This document shows, one piece after another, positions 11,951 through 21,406 of a stretch of DNA of 64,000 nucleotides; position 1 is the stretch's first letter, and each line of letters opens with the position of its first letter. Source of the DNA: Actinomyces ruminis (GTDB lineage: Bacteria > Actinomycetota > Actinomycetes > Actinomycetales > Actinomycetaceae); NCBI RefSeq assembly GCF_002154335.2, contig NZ_MTPX02000075.1, forward strand, positions 1-64,000. Reading direction: 5' to 3'. Below the pieces are notes generated by a model that had not been told where the DNA came from, ran no database searches, and saw only the letters and a list, made by a program, of their open reading frames with translations. The translations under genes were made by a program, and so were the position numbers.

Positions 11951-13938
11951 AGGCGGTTGCCCCGTGCGTCTCGGCCCACCGCGGCCAGCAACGGGTCGGC
12001 CTGAACGGCGGGCTCGTCCTCGCCCTCCGGACCGGCGAACTGGCTCTGGTACAGCTCGTAGTAGGCGCCGCGGGCGGCCATGAGGGTCTCGTGGTTGCCC
12101 TGCTCGACGATGTCGCCGTGCTGCATGACCAGGATGGTGTCGGCGTCGCGGATGGTGGACAGGCGGTGGGCGATCACGAAACTGGTACGCCCCTGCCGCA
12201 GCCCGACCATGGCCTTCTGCACCAGCAGCTCGGTGCGGGTGTCCACCGAGGAGGTGGCCTCGTCCAGCACCAGGATCTGCCGGTCGGCGAGGAAGGCGCG
12301 AGCGATGGTGATCAGCTGCTTCTCGCCGGCGGAAACGCCCGCTCCGGAGTCGTCGATGATCGTGTCGTAGCCGTCGGGCAGGGAGCGCACGATGTGGTCG
12401 ACGCTAGCGGCCCGGGCGGCCTCGCGCACCTGCTCGGCAGTGGCGTGGGAGGCGCCGAAGGCGATGTTCTCCCCGATCGTGCCCTCGAACAGCCAGGTGT
12501 CCTGCAGCACCATGCCGATCTGCTCGCGCAACTCGTTGCGAGACAGCTCCCGGGTGTCCACGCCGTCGAGCGTGATTGACCCAGCCTGCGGGTCGTAGAA
12601 GCGCAGCAGCAGGTTCACCAGGGTGGTCTTGCCGGCCCCGGTGGGGCCGACGATGGCGACGGTCTGTCCAGGCTCAACGGTCAGATTCAGGTCGGTGATC
12701 AGTTCCGTGTCCGGGCTGTAGGAGAACTTCACGTGGTCGAAGACGACGCGGCCGGCTACCCGCTCGGGCAGGGCGCGGACGGCGGTGTCGTCCTCCTCGG
12801 GGGCATCCATGATCTCGAACAGCCGCTCGGCGCTGGCGGCCCCGGACTGCAGCAGGTTGGCCATGGAGGCGAGCTGGGTGATCGGCTGGGTGAACTGCTG
12901 GGAGTACTGGATGAAGGCCTGTACGTCGCCCAGCGTCATCTGCCCATTGGTGATCTTGACGCCGCCGATCACGGCGATGATGACGAAGTTCAGGTTGGAG
13001 ACCACGCGCATGGCGGGCTGGATGGTGCCGGAGATCCACTGGGCCTTGTAGGAGCCGTTGTACAGGCGGTTGTTCTCCTGCTCGAACAGGGCGTTGAAGG
13101 TCTCCTCGGAGTTGAACAGGGCGACGGCCTCGTGTCCGGTGAAGGCCTCCTCCACCACGCCGGACACGTCGCCGGTGGCGTCCCACTGCTCGGTGAAGTG
13201 CGGCTGGGCGCGGGAGGCGATCAGCAGCGTGATGATCAGTGCCACCGGCAGGGTGGCCAGGGAGATCAGAGACAGCTGCACGGAGACCGTCAGCATCATG
13301 GTGAACACGCCGATGACGGTGATGATGGAGTTCAGTGCCTGCGAGAGGGTCTGCTGCAGGGTCTGGGTGATGTTGTCGACGTCGTTGGTGACGCGGGAGA
13401 GCATGTCGCCGCGGGAACCATGGTCGATGTAGGACAGCGGCACCCGGTCCAGCTTGGCGGCCACCTCGGCCCGCATGCGTCGTCCGGTGCGCTGGATGAC
13501 GCCGGCCAGGATGTAGCCCTGAGCCCAAATAAACAGAGCGGACAGCAGGTACAGGGTGAGGGTCTGCAGCAGGATCACCATCAGGGCGTGGGTGTCCAGG
13601 CCCTGGCCGACGACCACGTCGTAGGCGGAGAGCATGTCCGCGTAGGTGTCCTGGCCGGCACTGCGCAGCACCTGCGCCAGTTCGTCTCCGGACAGTCCGT
13701 CGGGCAGCCCGAAGTTGGCCAGGAGCTTGCCCAGCACGCCTTCGAAGATGACGTTGGTGGCGCGGGCCATGACCTTGGGGGCGGCGACGTTGAGCACCAC
13801 CGATCCTGCGGTCAGCACTATCACGGCGAGGATACGCAGCCGCTCGGGACGCAGCTCGTGCAGCAGACGACGCCAAGTGCCGCGGAAGTTCTTCGCCTTC
13901 TGGTTGGGGGCCCGCCGGGGCCCAGGTCCGTGGCTCAT
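11947..13938 (-). CDS. ABC exporter, catalytically competent half (TMD-NBD)
   Basis: A 663-residue type IV ABC half-transporter: six TM helices in the first ~380 residues, then an NBD with Walker A GPTGAGKTT, Q-loop VLQDTWLF, signature SAGEKQL (a variant of LSGGQ) and Walker B LVLDEATSSVD with the catalytic Glu. The upstream partner has Asp at that position, so the pair fits the asymmetric heterodimeric exporter class (TM287/288, LmrCD, BmrCD). Start and stop of the pair overlap as ATGA at 13935-13938. Likely a drug or lipid exporter; the substrate is unknown. Confidence 0.88.
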   Translation of the reverse strand: MSHGPGPRRAPNQKAKNFRGTWRRLLHELRPERLRILAVIVLTAGSVVLNVAAPKVMARATNVIFEGVLGKLLANFGLPDGLSGDELAQVLRSAGQDTYADMLSAYDVVVGQGLDTHALMVILLQTLTLYLLSALFIWAQGYILAGVIQRTGRRMRAEVAAKLDRVPLSYIDHGSRGDMLSRVTNDVDNITQTLQQTLSQALNSIITVIGVFTMMLTVSVQLSLISLATLPVALIITLLIASRAQPHFTEQWDATGDVSGVVEEAFTGHEAVALFNSEETFNALFEQENNRLYNGSYKAQWISGTIQPAMRVVSNLNFVIIAVIGGVKITNGQMTLGDVQAFIQYSQQFTQPITQLASMANLLQSGAASAERLFEIMDAPEEDDTAVRALPERVAGRVVFDHVKFSYSPDTELITDLNLTVEPGQTVAIVGPTGAGKTTLVNLLLRFYDPQAGSITLDGVDTRELSRNELREQIGMVLQDTWLFEGTIGENIAFGASHATAEQVREAARAASVDHIVRSLPDGYDTIIDDSGAGVSAGEKQLITIARAFLADRQILVLDEATSSVDTRTELLVQKAMVGLRQGRTSFVIAHRLSTIRDADTILVMQHGDIVEQGNHETLMAARGAYYELYQSQFAGPEGEDEPAVQADPLLAAVGRDARGNRL

Positions 13939-15687
13939 GCGGCCTCCTCGGCGCTGATCTGGGATAGGACGATCTCTGCGTAGGTGGGGCAGGTGTCCAT
14001 GAGTTCGTTGTGGGTGCCGATTCCAACCACGTGGCCCTCGTCGAGGACCACGATCTGGTCGGCGTTGCGCACCGAGGCGACGCGCTGAGCGACGACGACG
14101 ATGGTCGCCCCGCCGGTGGCCTGCGGCAGTCCGGCGCGCAGCCGGGCATCGGTGGCGTAGTCCAGGGCGGAGAAGGAGTCGTCGAAGACGTACACGCCCG
14201 CCCGGCGCACCAGGGCCCGGGCGATGGCGAGGCGCTGACGCTGGCCGCCGGAGAAGTTGACGCCGCCCTGGTCCACCTCGTGGTCCAGGCCGTCGTCGAG
14301 GGCCTGGACGAATCCGGCCGCCTGTGCGGCCTCGAGGGCGTCCCACAGCTCGGCGTCGGTGGCGTCCTGCCGGCCGTGCAGCAGGGTGGAGCGGATGGTG
14401 CCGGAGAACAGGTAGGCCTTCTGGGGGACGGTGGCGACGTTCTCCCGCAGCTCATGCGGGTCCAGGTCGCGCACGTCGACGCCGTCGACGCTCACCGATC
14501 CGTCGGTCACGTCCAGCAGGCGCGGCAGCAGGTTGGCCAGGGTGGTCTTGCCGGAGCCGGTGGAGCCGATGAAGGCGGTGGTGGTGCCGGGAGCCATGTC
14601 GATGTTGATCTCGGCCAGCACGCGGGAGTCGGCACCCGGGTAGCGGAAGGTGACGTTGTCCAGTTTCACGCGGCGGCCCCGGGTACCGGCAGGGCCGCCG
14701 GATGCGGTAGATGGACCGGGTTCGCGGGCGCTTGATGGCGGGATCCACGGCCATGACCTCCTGGAAGCGACCGGCGGCGACCTGGGCGCGCGGCAGGATC
14801 GTCACCAGCATGACGGCGATCATCACGGAGAAGAGGATCTGCATGATGTAGTTGAGGAATGCGGTCAGGTCGCCGACCTCCATCTGCCCGTCGTTGATGC
14901 GCAGCCCGCCGAACCACATCACGCCGATGGAGGCGAGGTTCATGATGACGGTCACCGACGGCATCAGGATGGCGAACAGGCGGCCAATACTCATCGAGGT
15001 ACGCGTCAAGGAGTCATTGGCTTCGGTGAAGACCTGCCTGCGTTCCTTCTGTCGCACGAAGGCCCGGATAACCCGCACGCCCTGAATCTGCTCGCGCATT
15101 ACCAGGTTCACCCGGTCGATGCGGGACTGCATGACCTGGAAGTGCGGTAGCAGGCGGCTCATGAGCGTGCCTACCACCACCAGCAGCAGCGGGATCAGCA
15201 CCAGCAGCAGGGCGGACAGCGGCACGTCCACTCGCAGCGCCATGACGGTGCCGCCGACCAGCATGATCGGCGCCATCAGCATCATGGTGCTGGCCATGAA
15301 CACGACCATCTGCACCTGCTGGATGTCATTGGTGGAGCGGGTGATCAAGGAGGGTGCGCCGAAGCGGGAGACCTCTTCCAGGTTGAAGCGCTGGACATGG
15401 TTGAAGATGTCCCTGCGCATCTCGCGGCCGAGTCCCATGGCCGCCCTGGAGGACAGGTAGGTGCCGATGACGGCAACGATGCCCTGAACCACGGTGATGG
15501 CGAGCATCTGCCCGCCGAGAGACCAGATCTTGTGCGTGTCTCCCGTGACCACGCCGTCGTTGATGATGTCGGCGTTGAGGGTCGGTAGCGATAAAACTGC
15601 GATCGTCTCGATGATCTTCAGCAGGAAGACGATCGCCAAGGAGCCCGCGTAGGGCCTGAGGTAATGACGAAGTGTCTTAAGCAGCAC
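13935..15687 (-). CDS. ABC exporter, degenerate-site half (two -1 frameshifts)
   Basis: Partner half-transporter of about 584 residues, with TM helices in the first ~320 residues, then Walker A GSTGSGKTT, signature FSGGQRQR and Walker B VYVFDDSFSALD, where Asp replaces the catalytic Glu. This marks the non-hydrolysing site of a heterodimeric exporter. The TMD and NBD lie two frames apart. Adding one G at about 14730 (AAGGCG) and one G at about 14669 (GCGGTG) yields a smooth linker (IKAPANPVHLPHPAALPVPG) into KLDNVTFRYPG. The GTG at 15685-15687 starts LLKTLRHYLRPYAGS. First gene of a three-gene overlapping unit ending in the methyltransferase. Confidence 0.87.
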
Positions 15688-15759
15688 CTGGAGAGGCTAC
15701 CGCGCACCGCCCCCGGAGCAGGCGCCTATTTCACTGTCGGCACAGGGTTGGGGCGCGTC

Positions 15760-16860
15760 TCACGCGCCCCGGCCCGACGGCGGCACATCGTCGGACGCCT
15801 CGGCCTCCTGGGAGGCGGAGGCGGCCTCGCCGCGGGCCTGGGCGAGCGCCTCCTCGGGGGCCTGCAGGCTGGTTTCGGCGAGGTCGCCGGCGATGTCAAG
15901 CGTCGTCTCCATGCCGGAGACGTCCACCTTCACGTCTTCGTCGGCGTCGGTGTTGAAGGCGGCCGAGCCGGGTCCGCCGGCGGCCGACTTGCCGCCCAGG
16001 GCGCCGGCAATGCCGTCCAGCGCGGCGGTGAACTCGGTGGGTACGATCCACATCTTTGACGACGACCCGTTGGCGATCTTCGGCAGGGTCTGCAGGTACT
16101 GGTAGGCCAGCAGCTTGGGGTCGGCGTTGCCGCGGTGGATGGCGTCGAACACCTGCAGGATGGCGCGGGACTCACCCTGTGCCTTGAGTATGGCGGACTG
16201 GGCCTGGCCCTCGGCGCGCAGAATCGCGGACTGCTTGTCACCCTCGGCCGTGAGGATCTGGGACTGCTTGACGCCCTCGGCGGTCAGAATGGCGGCGCGA
16301 CGGTCGCGCTCGGCGCGCATCTGCTGCTCCATGGCGCCCTGGATGGAGGCGGGCGGGTCGATGGACTTCAGCTCGACGTTGGACACGCGGATGCCCCAGC
16401 GGCCGGTGGCCTGGTCCAGCACACCCCGCAACTGGCCGTTGATCTGGTCGCGGCTGGTGAGCGTCTGCTCCAGATCCATGGCACCAATGACGTTGCGCAG
16501 GGTGGTGACGGTCAGCTGCTCGATGGCCTGCAGGTAGTTGGCGATCTCGTAGGTGGCGCGCTTGGGGTCGGTGACCTGGTAGTAGATGACCGAGTCGATG
16601 GACACTACCAGGTTGTCGGAGGTAATCACCGGCTGCGGCGGGAAGGAGACGACCTGCTCACGCAGGTCCACGGTGGTGCGCACCCGGTCGATGAAGGGCA
16701 CCAGCAGGTGCATGCCGGCACCGTATTCGGCCTGGAACTTGCCCAGGCGCTCAACGATGATGGCGTAGGACTGCGGGACGATCTGCACCGCCCGGAACAG
16801 GGCGACGATCACCAGGAGCAGTATCAGTACAAGAATGACGAGGATCGCGGTCTCTAGCAC
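15760..16860 (-). CDS. SPFH/Band 7 (stomatin-like) membrane protein
   Basis: A 366-residue stomatin/QmcA-like protein: one N-terminal membrane helix (residues 4-24), then the Band 7 domain (IIVERLGKFQAEYGAGMHLL, VDLREQVVSFPPQPVIT, SIDSVIYYQVTDP) and a long Glu/Gln/Ala-rich coiled coil (RAAILTAEGVKQSQILTAEG). A low-complexity acidic tail follows residue 300. The GTG at 16858-16860 has AAAGG upstream. It is transcribed just after an NfeD gene, and such pairs form membrane scaffolds in many bacteria. The exact role is not known. Confidence 0.9.
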   Translation of the reverse strand: MLETAILVILVLILLLVIVALFRAVQIVPQSYAIIVERLGKFQAEYGAGMHLLVPFIDRVRTTVDLREQVVSFPPQPVITSDNLVVSIDSVIYYQVTDPKRATYEIANYLQAIEQLTVTTLRNVIGAMDLEQTLTSRDQINGQLRGVLDQATGRWGIRVSNVELKSIDPPASIQGAMEQQMRAERDRRAAILTAEGVKQSQILTAEGDKQSAILRAEGQAQSAILKAQGESRAILQVFDAIHRGNADPKLLAYQYLQTLPKIANGSSSKMWIVPTEFTAALDGIAGALGGKSAAGGPGSAAFNTDADEDVKVDVSGMETTLDIAGDLAETSLQAPEEALAQARGEAASASQEAEASDDVPPSGRGA

Positions 16861-16943
16861 CGTTGGGCCTTTCGGTCGGTTGTGATCGGCAGCTTACGCG
16901 AATGTGCGGCAAATCGTTACTGGCCGCGCTGGGTTCGGGACGG

Positions 16944-17399
16944 CTATTGGGGGACGACGACGGCCACGGCCCCGTCAATGGCGACCACGCGTACGCCCGC
17001 CCCGGGGTCAACGTGCCCGGCGGAGTTGGAGCCGTAGGCCTCGGGGGTGTCGGCCAGCCGGGCGCTCCACTCCTCGCCGTCGAGGTTGATGCGGCCGTCG
17101 CGTGCGTCGATCACGGTCAGGGCGGTTGCGGAACGGCCGATGCGGGCCTCGGCGTTGGTGCGCATCTCGGGGGTGGTGGCGGCCAGGTGCCGCTTGGCCC
17201 AGGGACGCACGGCGAGCAATAGCAGTGCCGCCACCACCGCGAAAACGATCGCCTGCACCCACACCTGGGCGCCCAGGGCGGCGGCCAGGGCACCGCCGAG
17301 CGCGCCACCGGCGAGCATGAGGAACGTCAGGTCCGCCGTCGCCGTCTCGATGACGCCGAGCACGAGGGCGGCTCCGATCCACCAAAGCCAAATCATCAT
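16944..17399 (-). CDS. NfeD-like membrane protein
   Basis: A 151-residue protein with two or three N-terminal TM segments (residues 3-65) followed by a soluble OB-fold NfeD domain (ARIGRSATALTVIDARDGRI, ending GVRVVAIDGAVAVVV). The short NfeD type is usually encoded next to a stomatin-like gene, as here, with an 83-bp gap to the SPFH start. Two adjacent ATG codons (17394-17399) share the ribosome site GAGGAG, so the start is uncertain by one residue. Confidence 0.87.
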   Translation of the reverse strand: MMIWLWWIGAALVLGVIETATADLTFLMLAGGALGGALAAALGAQVWVQAIVFAVVAALLLLAVRPWAKRHLAATTPEMRTNAEARIGRSATALTVIDARDGRINLDGEEWSARLADTPEAYGSNSAGHVDPGAGVRVVAIDGAVAVVVPQ

Positions 17400-17459
17400 G
17401 TGCTCCTCTGGTGTGCTTGTAGGTGCGCCCCGGCGGGCCGGGACGGGGCTATGGATAGT

Positions 17460-18242
17460 TCAGGCGCCGCGGGCGGTGTAACGGCCGCGGTCCTTGGTGA
17501 TCTCCAGCGGGAGACCGAAGGTGGCGGTGACGACCTCGCCGGTCAGCACCGCGTCCAGCGGCCCGGCGGCCACGGTCCGGCCGCCCCGCAGGGCGAGCCC
17601 GTGGGTGAAGCCTACGGGGATCTCCTCCAGGTGGTGAGTGACCAGCAGCATCGACGGGGCGCCCGGGGCGGCCAGGATCTCGGCCAGCGCCGCCAGCAGC
17701 TGCTCACGGCCGGCCAGATCCAGGCCGGAAGCCGGTTCATCTAGGATCAGCAGTTCCGGGTCCGGCATGAGGGCACGGGCGAGTTCAATGCGCTTGCGTT
17801 CCCCGGAGGACAGGTTCGCCCAGGTCCGTTCGGCCAGGTGGCCGGCGTCGAGCGCGGTCAGCAATGCCCGGGCGCGCTCAACGTCGAAGTCGTCGTACTC
17901 CTCGCGCCACACGCCGATGCTGCCGTAGGAGGCGGACAACACCACGGAAAGCGCTGTTTCACCGCCCAGGACCCGGCCGGCCAGGGCCGCGGAGGCCAGG
18001 CCTATGCGGGGCCGTAGCTCGGCCACGTCGACGCGCCCCAACCGTTCGCCGAGGATGTCTACCGCGCCCGCGGAGGGGAACAGCCTGGCCGCGGCGATAC
18101 GGGAAATGGTGGTCTTCCCAGCGCCGTTCGGTCCCACCAACACCCAGTGCTGTCCCTCGTCCACGTGCCAGTCCACGTGGGACAGGATCTGGGTGGTGCC
18201 ACGGTGGAGCGAGACGTCGTCAAAACGGAGCACGCTGGTCAT
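17460..18242 (-). CDS. ABC transporter ATP-binding protein
   Basis: A 260-residue stand-alone NBD with Walker A GPNGAGKTT, signature LSSGERKR, Walker B LLILDEPASGLDL and H-loop VTHHLEEIP. The closest resemblance is to ModF/YlmA-type ATPases (GGRTVAAGPLDAVL near the C-terminus), which often have no dedicated permease gene beside them; none is found here. The ATG is at 18240-18242. A conserved-looking divergent gene starts 62 bp away. The transported substrate, if any, is unknown. Confidence 0.85.
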   Translation of the reverse strand: MTSVLRFDDVSLHRGTTQILSHVDWHVDEGQHWVLVGPNGAGKTTISRIAAARLFPSAGAVDILGERLGRVDVAELRPRIGLASAALAGRVLGGETALSVVLSASYGSIGVWREEYDDFDVERARALLTALDAGHLAERTWANLSSGERKRIELARALMPDPELLILDEPASGLDLAGREQLLAALAEILAAPGAPSMLLVTHHLEEIPVGFTHGLALRGGRTVAAGPLDAVLTGEVVTATFGLPLEITKDRGRYTARGA

Positions 18243-18304
18243 GTGCTCACCCTATCCTGCGCGGCACTGCGCGGTCCCACCACTTGGCGCTAAGGTGCGG
18301 CAAC

Positions 18305-19015
18305 GTGGACCCCCTTGCGCTGCCCGTCTCCGTCCTGCTGGCCCTGTGGGCACCGCTGCCCTCCTCCCAGGGGCGGGCCGTGGTACAGGGGCCCGACTCC
18401 GTACACGAGGCGCTCGACGACGCCTCCCCCTGGGGGCTGGGCCGCCTGCCTCTGGAGCAATGGGTGGCCGACTTCGGCCCGCTTGCGCGGGCAAACGCGG
18501 TGCTGCCCTCCCCCGCTGACCCGCTGCCGGGTCTGGCCGCCGCCGTCGAGGTCGGCGAGGGCGTGGTACTCGAGTCGGTCACCGGCAGGCGCGTACTACT
18601 GGTGCCCTGGGCGACCGGCGCGTCGGTGGCCTGGCAGGTGGAAGAAATACCGGCGCCGCTGCCGCCGGCGGACGCCTCCCAAGCGCGGCGCGACGTGCAC
18701 GGCGCCACCGAGGCGGCGATAGACGCGCTGATCCAGTTGGACTTGGCCCGCGATCGGCCCGACCTGGCCGACACGCTCAACGATGTGATCACCGCCGTAC
18801 TCGACCCGCGGCTCCTGCCGCCCAGCCTGGACGCCCGCCGCCGCACCCTGCTGGAGCGCTCCCTGCGGCTGCGCACGATCTGCACCTTGGCCCTACAGGA
18901 CGACGGCGCCGCGGCGACGGCGCTGCAGGCCGAACGGCGTGCCGCCATCCTGCGACCGTTATTGGCCACCGCCCGTCAGGGGGTCGCCGCCGCCACCGAA
19001 TGGTGGGCGCGCTGA
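18305..19015 (+). CDS. Hypothetical protein
   Basis: A 236-residue protein of unknown family. From the GTG at 18305 it begins VDPLALPVSVLLALWAPLPS. The first half is rich in short beta-like stretches (VLESVTGRRVLLVPWATGAS) and the second half is helical and Arg/Leu-rich (LDARRRTLLERSLRLRTI). No signal peptide or TM helix is obvious. Steady third-position GC and an uninterrupted frame support a real gene. It stands alone, convergent with the GH3 gene (16-bp gap) and divergent from the ABC ATPase. No function can be assigned. Confidence 0.65.
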   Translation: MDPLALPVSVLLALWAPLPSSQGRAVVQGPDSVHEALDDASPWGLGRLPLEQWVADFGPLARANAVLPSPADPLPGLAAAVEVGEGVVLESVTGRRVLLVPWATGASVAWQVEEIPAPLPPADASQARRDVHGATEAAIDALIQLDLARDRPDLADTLNDVITAVLDPRLLPPSLDARRRTLLERSLRLRTICTLALQDDGAAATALQAERRAAILRPLLATARQGVAAATEWWAR

Positions 19016-19031
19016 ACCGACCGCCCCGTAA

Positions 19032-21206
19032 TCAGACGGTGAACGTGACGGCATTCGGGTCGTGAGCGTGGAAGGCGACATCGAGCGACACGGGACCGTC
19101 AGCCAGGACGATCCGCTGGGCCTGATGATCCCACGAGCCCAGCTGCATCAGGCGCACCGGTACGTCCACCTCCCGAGTCGTTCCGGCGGGGACCTCCAAC
19201 GTCGCGAAGCCGAGCAGTTGGGTCTCCTCGGCGTGTGCCCCGCCGCGGCCGTATACCTGGACGACCTGGATTCCGTCTTGCGCCCCGGCATTCGTCACGC
19301 GTGCGCGGACGGAGAGTACACGATCGGCACCTTGGCCGGTCGAGGCGGTGACCTCTGCCCCATCCAGACGGTAGGTGGTGTAGGACAGGCCCCAGCCCAG
19401 CGGGTAGGCCGCCTCGACGCCGAGTCGATCGAGCAGGCGCTGCCCGTGCCAGCGGTCGTAAGTCACCGCCGTCCACTCGCGATCGAATGCAGGCAGGTGG
19501 GCCTCGCTGGTGGGGATGGAGAAGGGCAGCCGCCCGGAGGGATTCGCTCGACCGGTGAGCACATCGGCCAGGGCGTGTCCGCCCTCCATGCCGGCGTACC
19601 ACATCATGAGAATCGCTGGGACGCTGTGGCGCCAGTTCTCCATCATGATGGTGCCGGCTCCGACGAGGGCGACGACGGTGCGCGGGTTCACGGCCGTGAC
19701 GGCCTTAATGATCTCCTCGTCGACGTCACGCAGAGTCAGGCGAGAACGGTCGCCCCCGTAGCCGGCGGTCATGATCACGTTGGCCTGCCCCGTCGGCACT
19801 TCGGCGCCATCGGGCAGGGGCGGGAAAAGACTGGTCAGTACCGGGTCGTTCATCGTGTCACCGCCGACCCATTCGCCCTCGTCGTGCTTGTCGAACCCGG
19901 CGACGATGATCGCTACGTCCGCCCGGGCCGCAGCACCGGCGGCAGCGTCCGGGTCGTCGTCCTCCACCAGGAGGATCTCGGCGTCCGGGTAGGCCGCCGT
20001 GATGCCCTCCAGCGGGGTGACGTGGCTGGGCGGACGCACCATTGACGAGCCCGAGTCGCCCATGTTCTCGGCGGTCGCCAGTCTGCCGATGACGGCGATC
20101 GTCCGCAGGCCCGCCCCCAACGGCAAGACCGGGGCGCCGTCTACCTGGTCGTTTTTCAGCAGTGTCATGGCGCGCGTGGCGGCCTCGCGGGCCAGGGCGC
20201 GGTGCTCGGCGCATGCCAGCAGGTCCGCATCCTCGGGGACGTGGTCCCGCGAAGCGTAGGAACGGATCTGGGCGGCCAGCAGCCGCACCCCCGCACGCCG
20301 CACCATCTCCCAACTCGTCTCACCCCTCTCAAGCTGCCGTCTGAGGTCCCGGGCGCGCTGCTGAGCGAAGGGCTCCTCGAGGTCGAGCCCATTGTTGAGC
20401 GAGGAGGCGGCATCCCGCAGCCCCCAGATGAAGTCGGACACCGTGATGCCGTCCCAGCCCCACTGCTCGCGTAGAACCTCGTGAAGCAGGTAGTGGTTCT
20501 GCCCCGCCCACTGTCCGTTGACGGAGTTGTAGGCGCTCATAATGGCGGCCACGCCCTCGTCGACGACCCGTTTGAAGTGGGACAGGTACTGCTCGTGCAG
20601 TGTCGCCTCGTCGATGGTGACGTCCACCTGGAAGCGCTTGTTCTCCATGGAGTTCAGGGCGTAGTGCTTGGCGCAGGCCATGGCATGGCGCTGGACGCCG
20701 CGAGTGAGGGCGGCACTGAACTCGCCCAGCAGGCAGGTGTCCTCGCCGTAGGTCTCCTGAATACGGCCCCAGGCGGGGTGACGGGGCAGGTTGATGCACA
20801 CGCCACCGAAGAAGTTGCCTCCCACGGCACGCACCTCGGTGCCGATCACGCCGCCGATGCGTTCCTCGAGTCCGACGTCCCAGGTGGCGCCGCGAGCCAT
20901 GGACACCGGGAAGGCGGTCCCCCGTCCGGCTACGCAGCCACGTGGACCGTCCACGAAGCGCGTGCCGGGAATGCCGAGACGGTCGACGGCTCCGTGAACA
21001 TAGGGGACGGTGTTGTAGCCGACCTGCATCATCTGGGCCATGCCCTCCCAGAAGGGCTGGTCGCCGTCGAGCAGCCCCAGGCGCTCGTCGTCGGTCAGCA
21101 GATCGTGCAGGGCGGCAGCCTCATCAAAGGGATCGGCCCCGGACTTGACCGCCTCTACCGCCTTGGTGAATTCCGTTGCCGTGGTGGCCTCCGCGGCTGC
21201 CGTCAT
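19032..21206 (-). CDS. Glycoside hydrolase family 3 beta-glucosidase
   Basis: A 724-residue GH3 enzyme expected to release glucose (or xylose) from the non-reducing end of beta-glycosides. It has the GH3 N-domain (FVDGPRGCVAG, ACAKHYALNSME with the substrate-binding KH), the catalytic Asp in ITVSDFIWG, the GH3 C-domain and a C-terminal fibronectin III-like domain (GIQVVQVYGR). The ATG at 21204-21206 has GGAGACG upstream. No signal peptide is present, so it acts in the cytosol on imported oligosaccharides. No dedicated sugar transporter or regulator gene lies beside it. Confidence 0.9.
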   Translation of the reverse strand: MTAAAEATTATEFTKAVEAVKSGADPFDEAAALHDLLTDDERLGLLDGDQPFWEGMAQMMQVGYNTVPYVHGAVDRLGIPGTRFVDGPRGCVAGRGTAFPVSMARGATWDVGLEERIGGVIGTEVRAVGGNFFGGVCINLPRHPAWGRIQETYGEDTCLLGEFSAALTRGVQRHAMACAKHYALNSMENKRFQVDVTIDEATLHEQYLSHFKRVVDEGVAAIMSAYNSVNGQWAGQNHYLLHEVLREQWGWDGITVSDFIWGLRDAASSLNNGLDLEEPFAQQRARDLRRQLERGETSWEMVRRAGVRLLAAQIRSYASRDHVPEDADLLACAEHRALAREAATRAMTLLKNDQVDGAPVLPLGAGLRTIAVIGRLATAENMGDSGSSMVRPPSHVTPLEGITAAYPDAEILLVEDDDPDAAAGAAARADVAIIVAGFDKHDEGEWVGGDTMNDPVLTSLFPPLPDGAEVPTGQANVIMTAGYGGDRSRLTLRDVDEEIIKAVTAVNPRTVVALVGAGTIMMENWRHSVPAILMMWYAGMEGGHALADVLTGRANPSGRLPFSIPTSEAHLPAFDREWTAVTYDRWHGQRLLDRLGVEAAYPLGWGLSYTTYRLDGAEVTASTGQGADRVLSVRARVTNAGAQDGIQVVQVYGRGGAHAEETQLLGFATLEVPAGTTREVDVPVRLMQLGSWDHQAQRIVLADGPVSLDVAFHAHDPNAVTFTV

Positions 21207-21260
21207 AACACGTCTCCATCGCTCCGTCGCGCTTCCGGCTGCTGTGCCGGACGGAGCCAC

Positions 21261-21287
21261 CCTATACGTATTTGTTTAACAGATCAA
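21261..21287 (-). promoter_or_regulatory. Probable promoter/operator of the GH3 gene
   Basis: A rare AT-rich stretch. On the coding strand TTGATC is followed after 15 bp by TATAGG, with a small dyad TGTT-A-AACA between them, a layout common for sugar-responsive LacI-type control. It lies about 55 bp before the GH3 start. Confidence 0.4.
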
Positions 21288-21406
21288 CCATTATGGTCCG
21301 GGGCGCTCATCCGCGCTCCGATGGCACTGAGGGCTCCGCCACCCGTGAACGGCGGCGGAGCCCTCAACATGATGCGACCCCCTGGCGGGCCGTCAAGACG
21401 GCGGCA

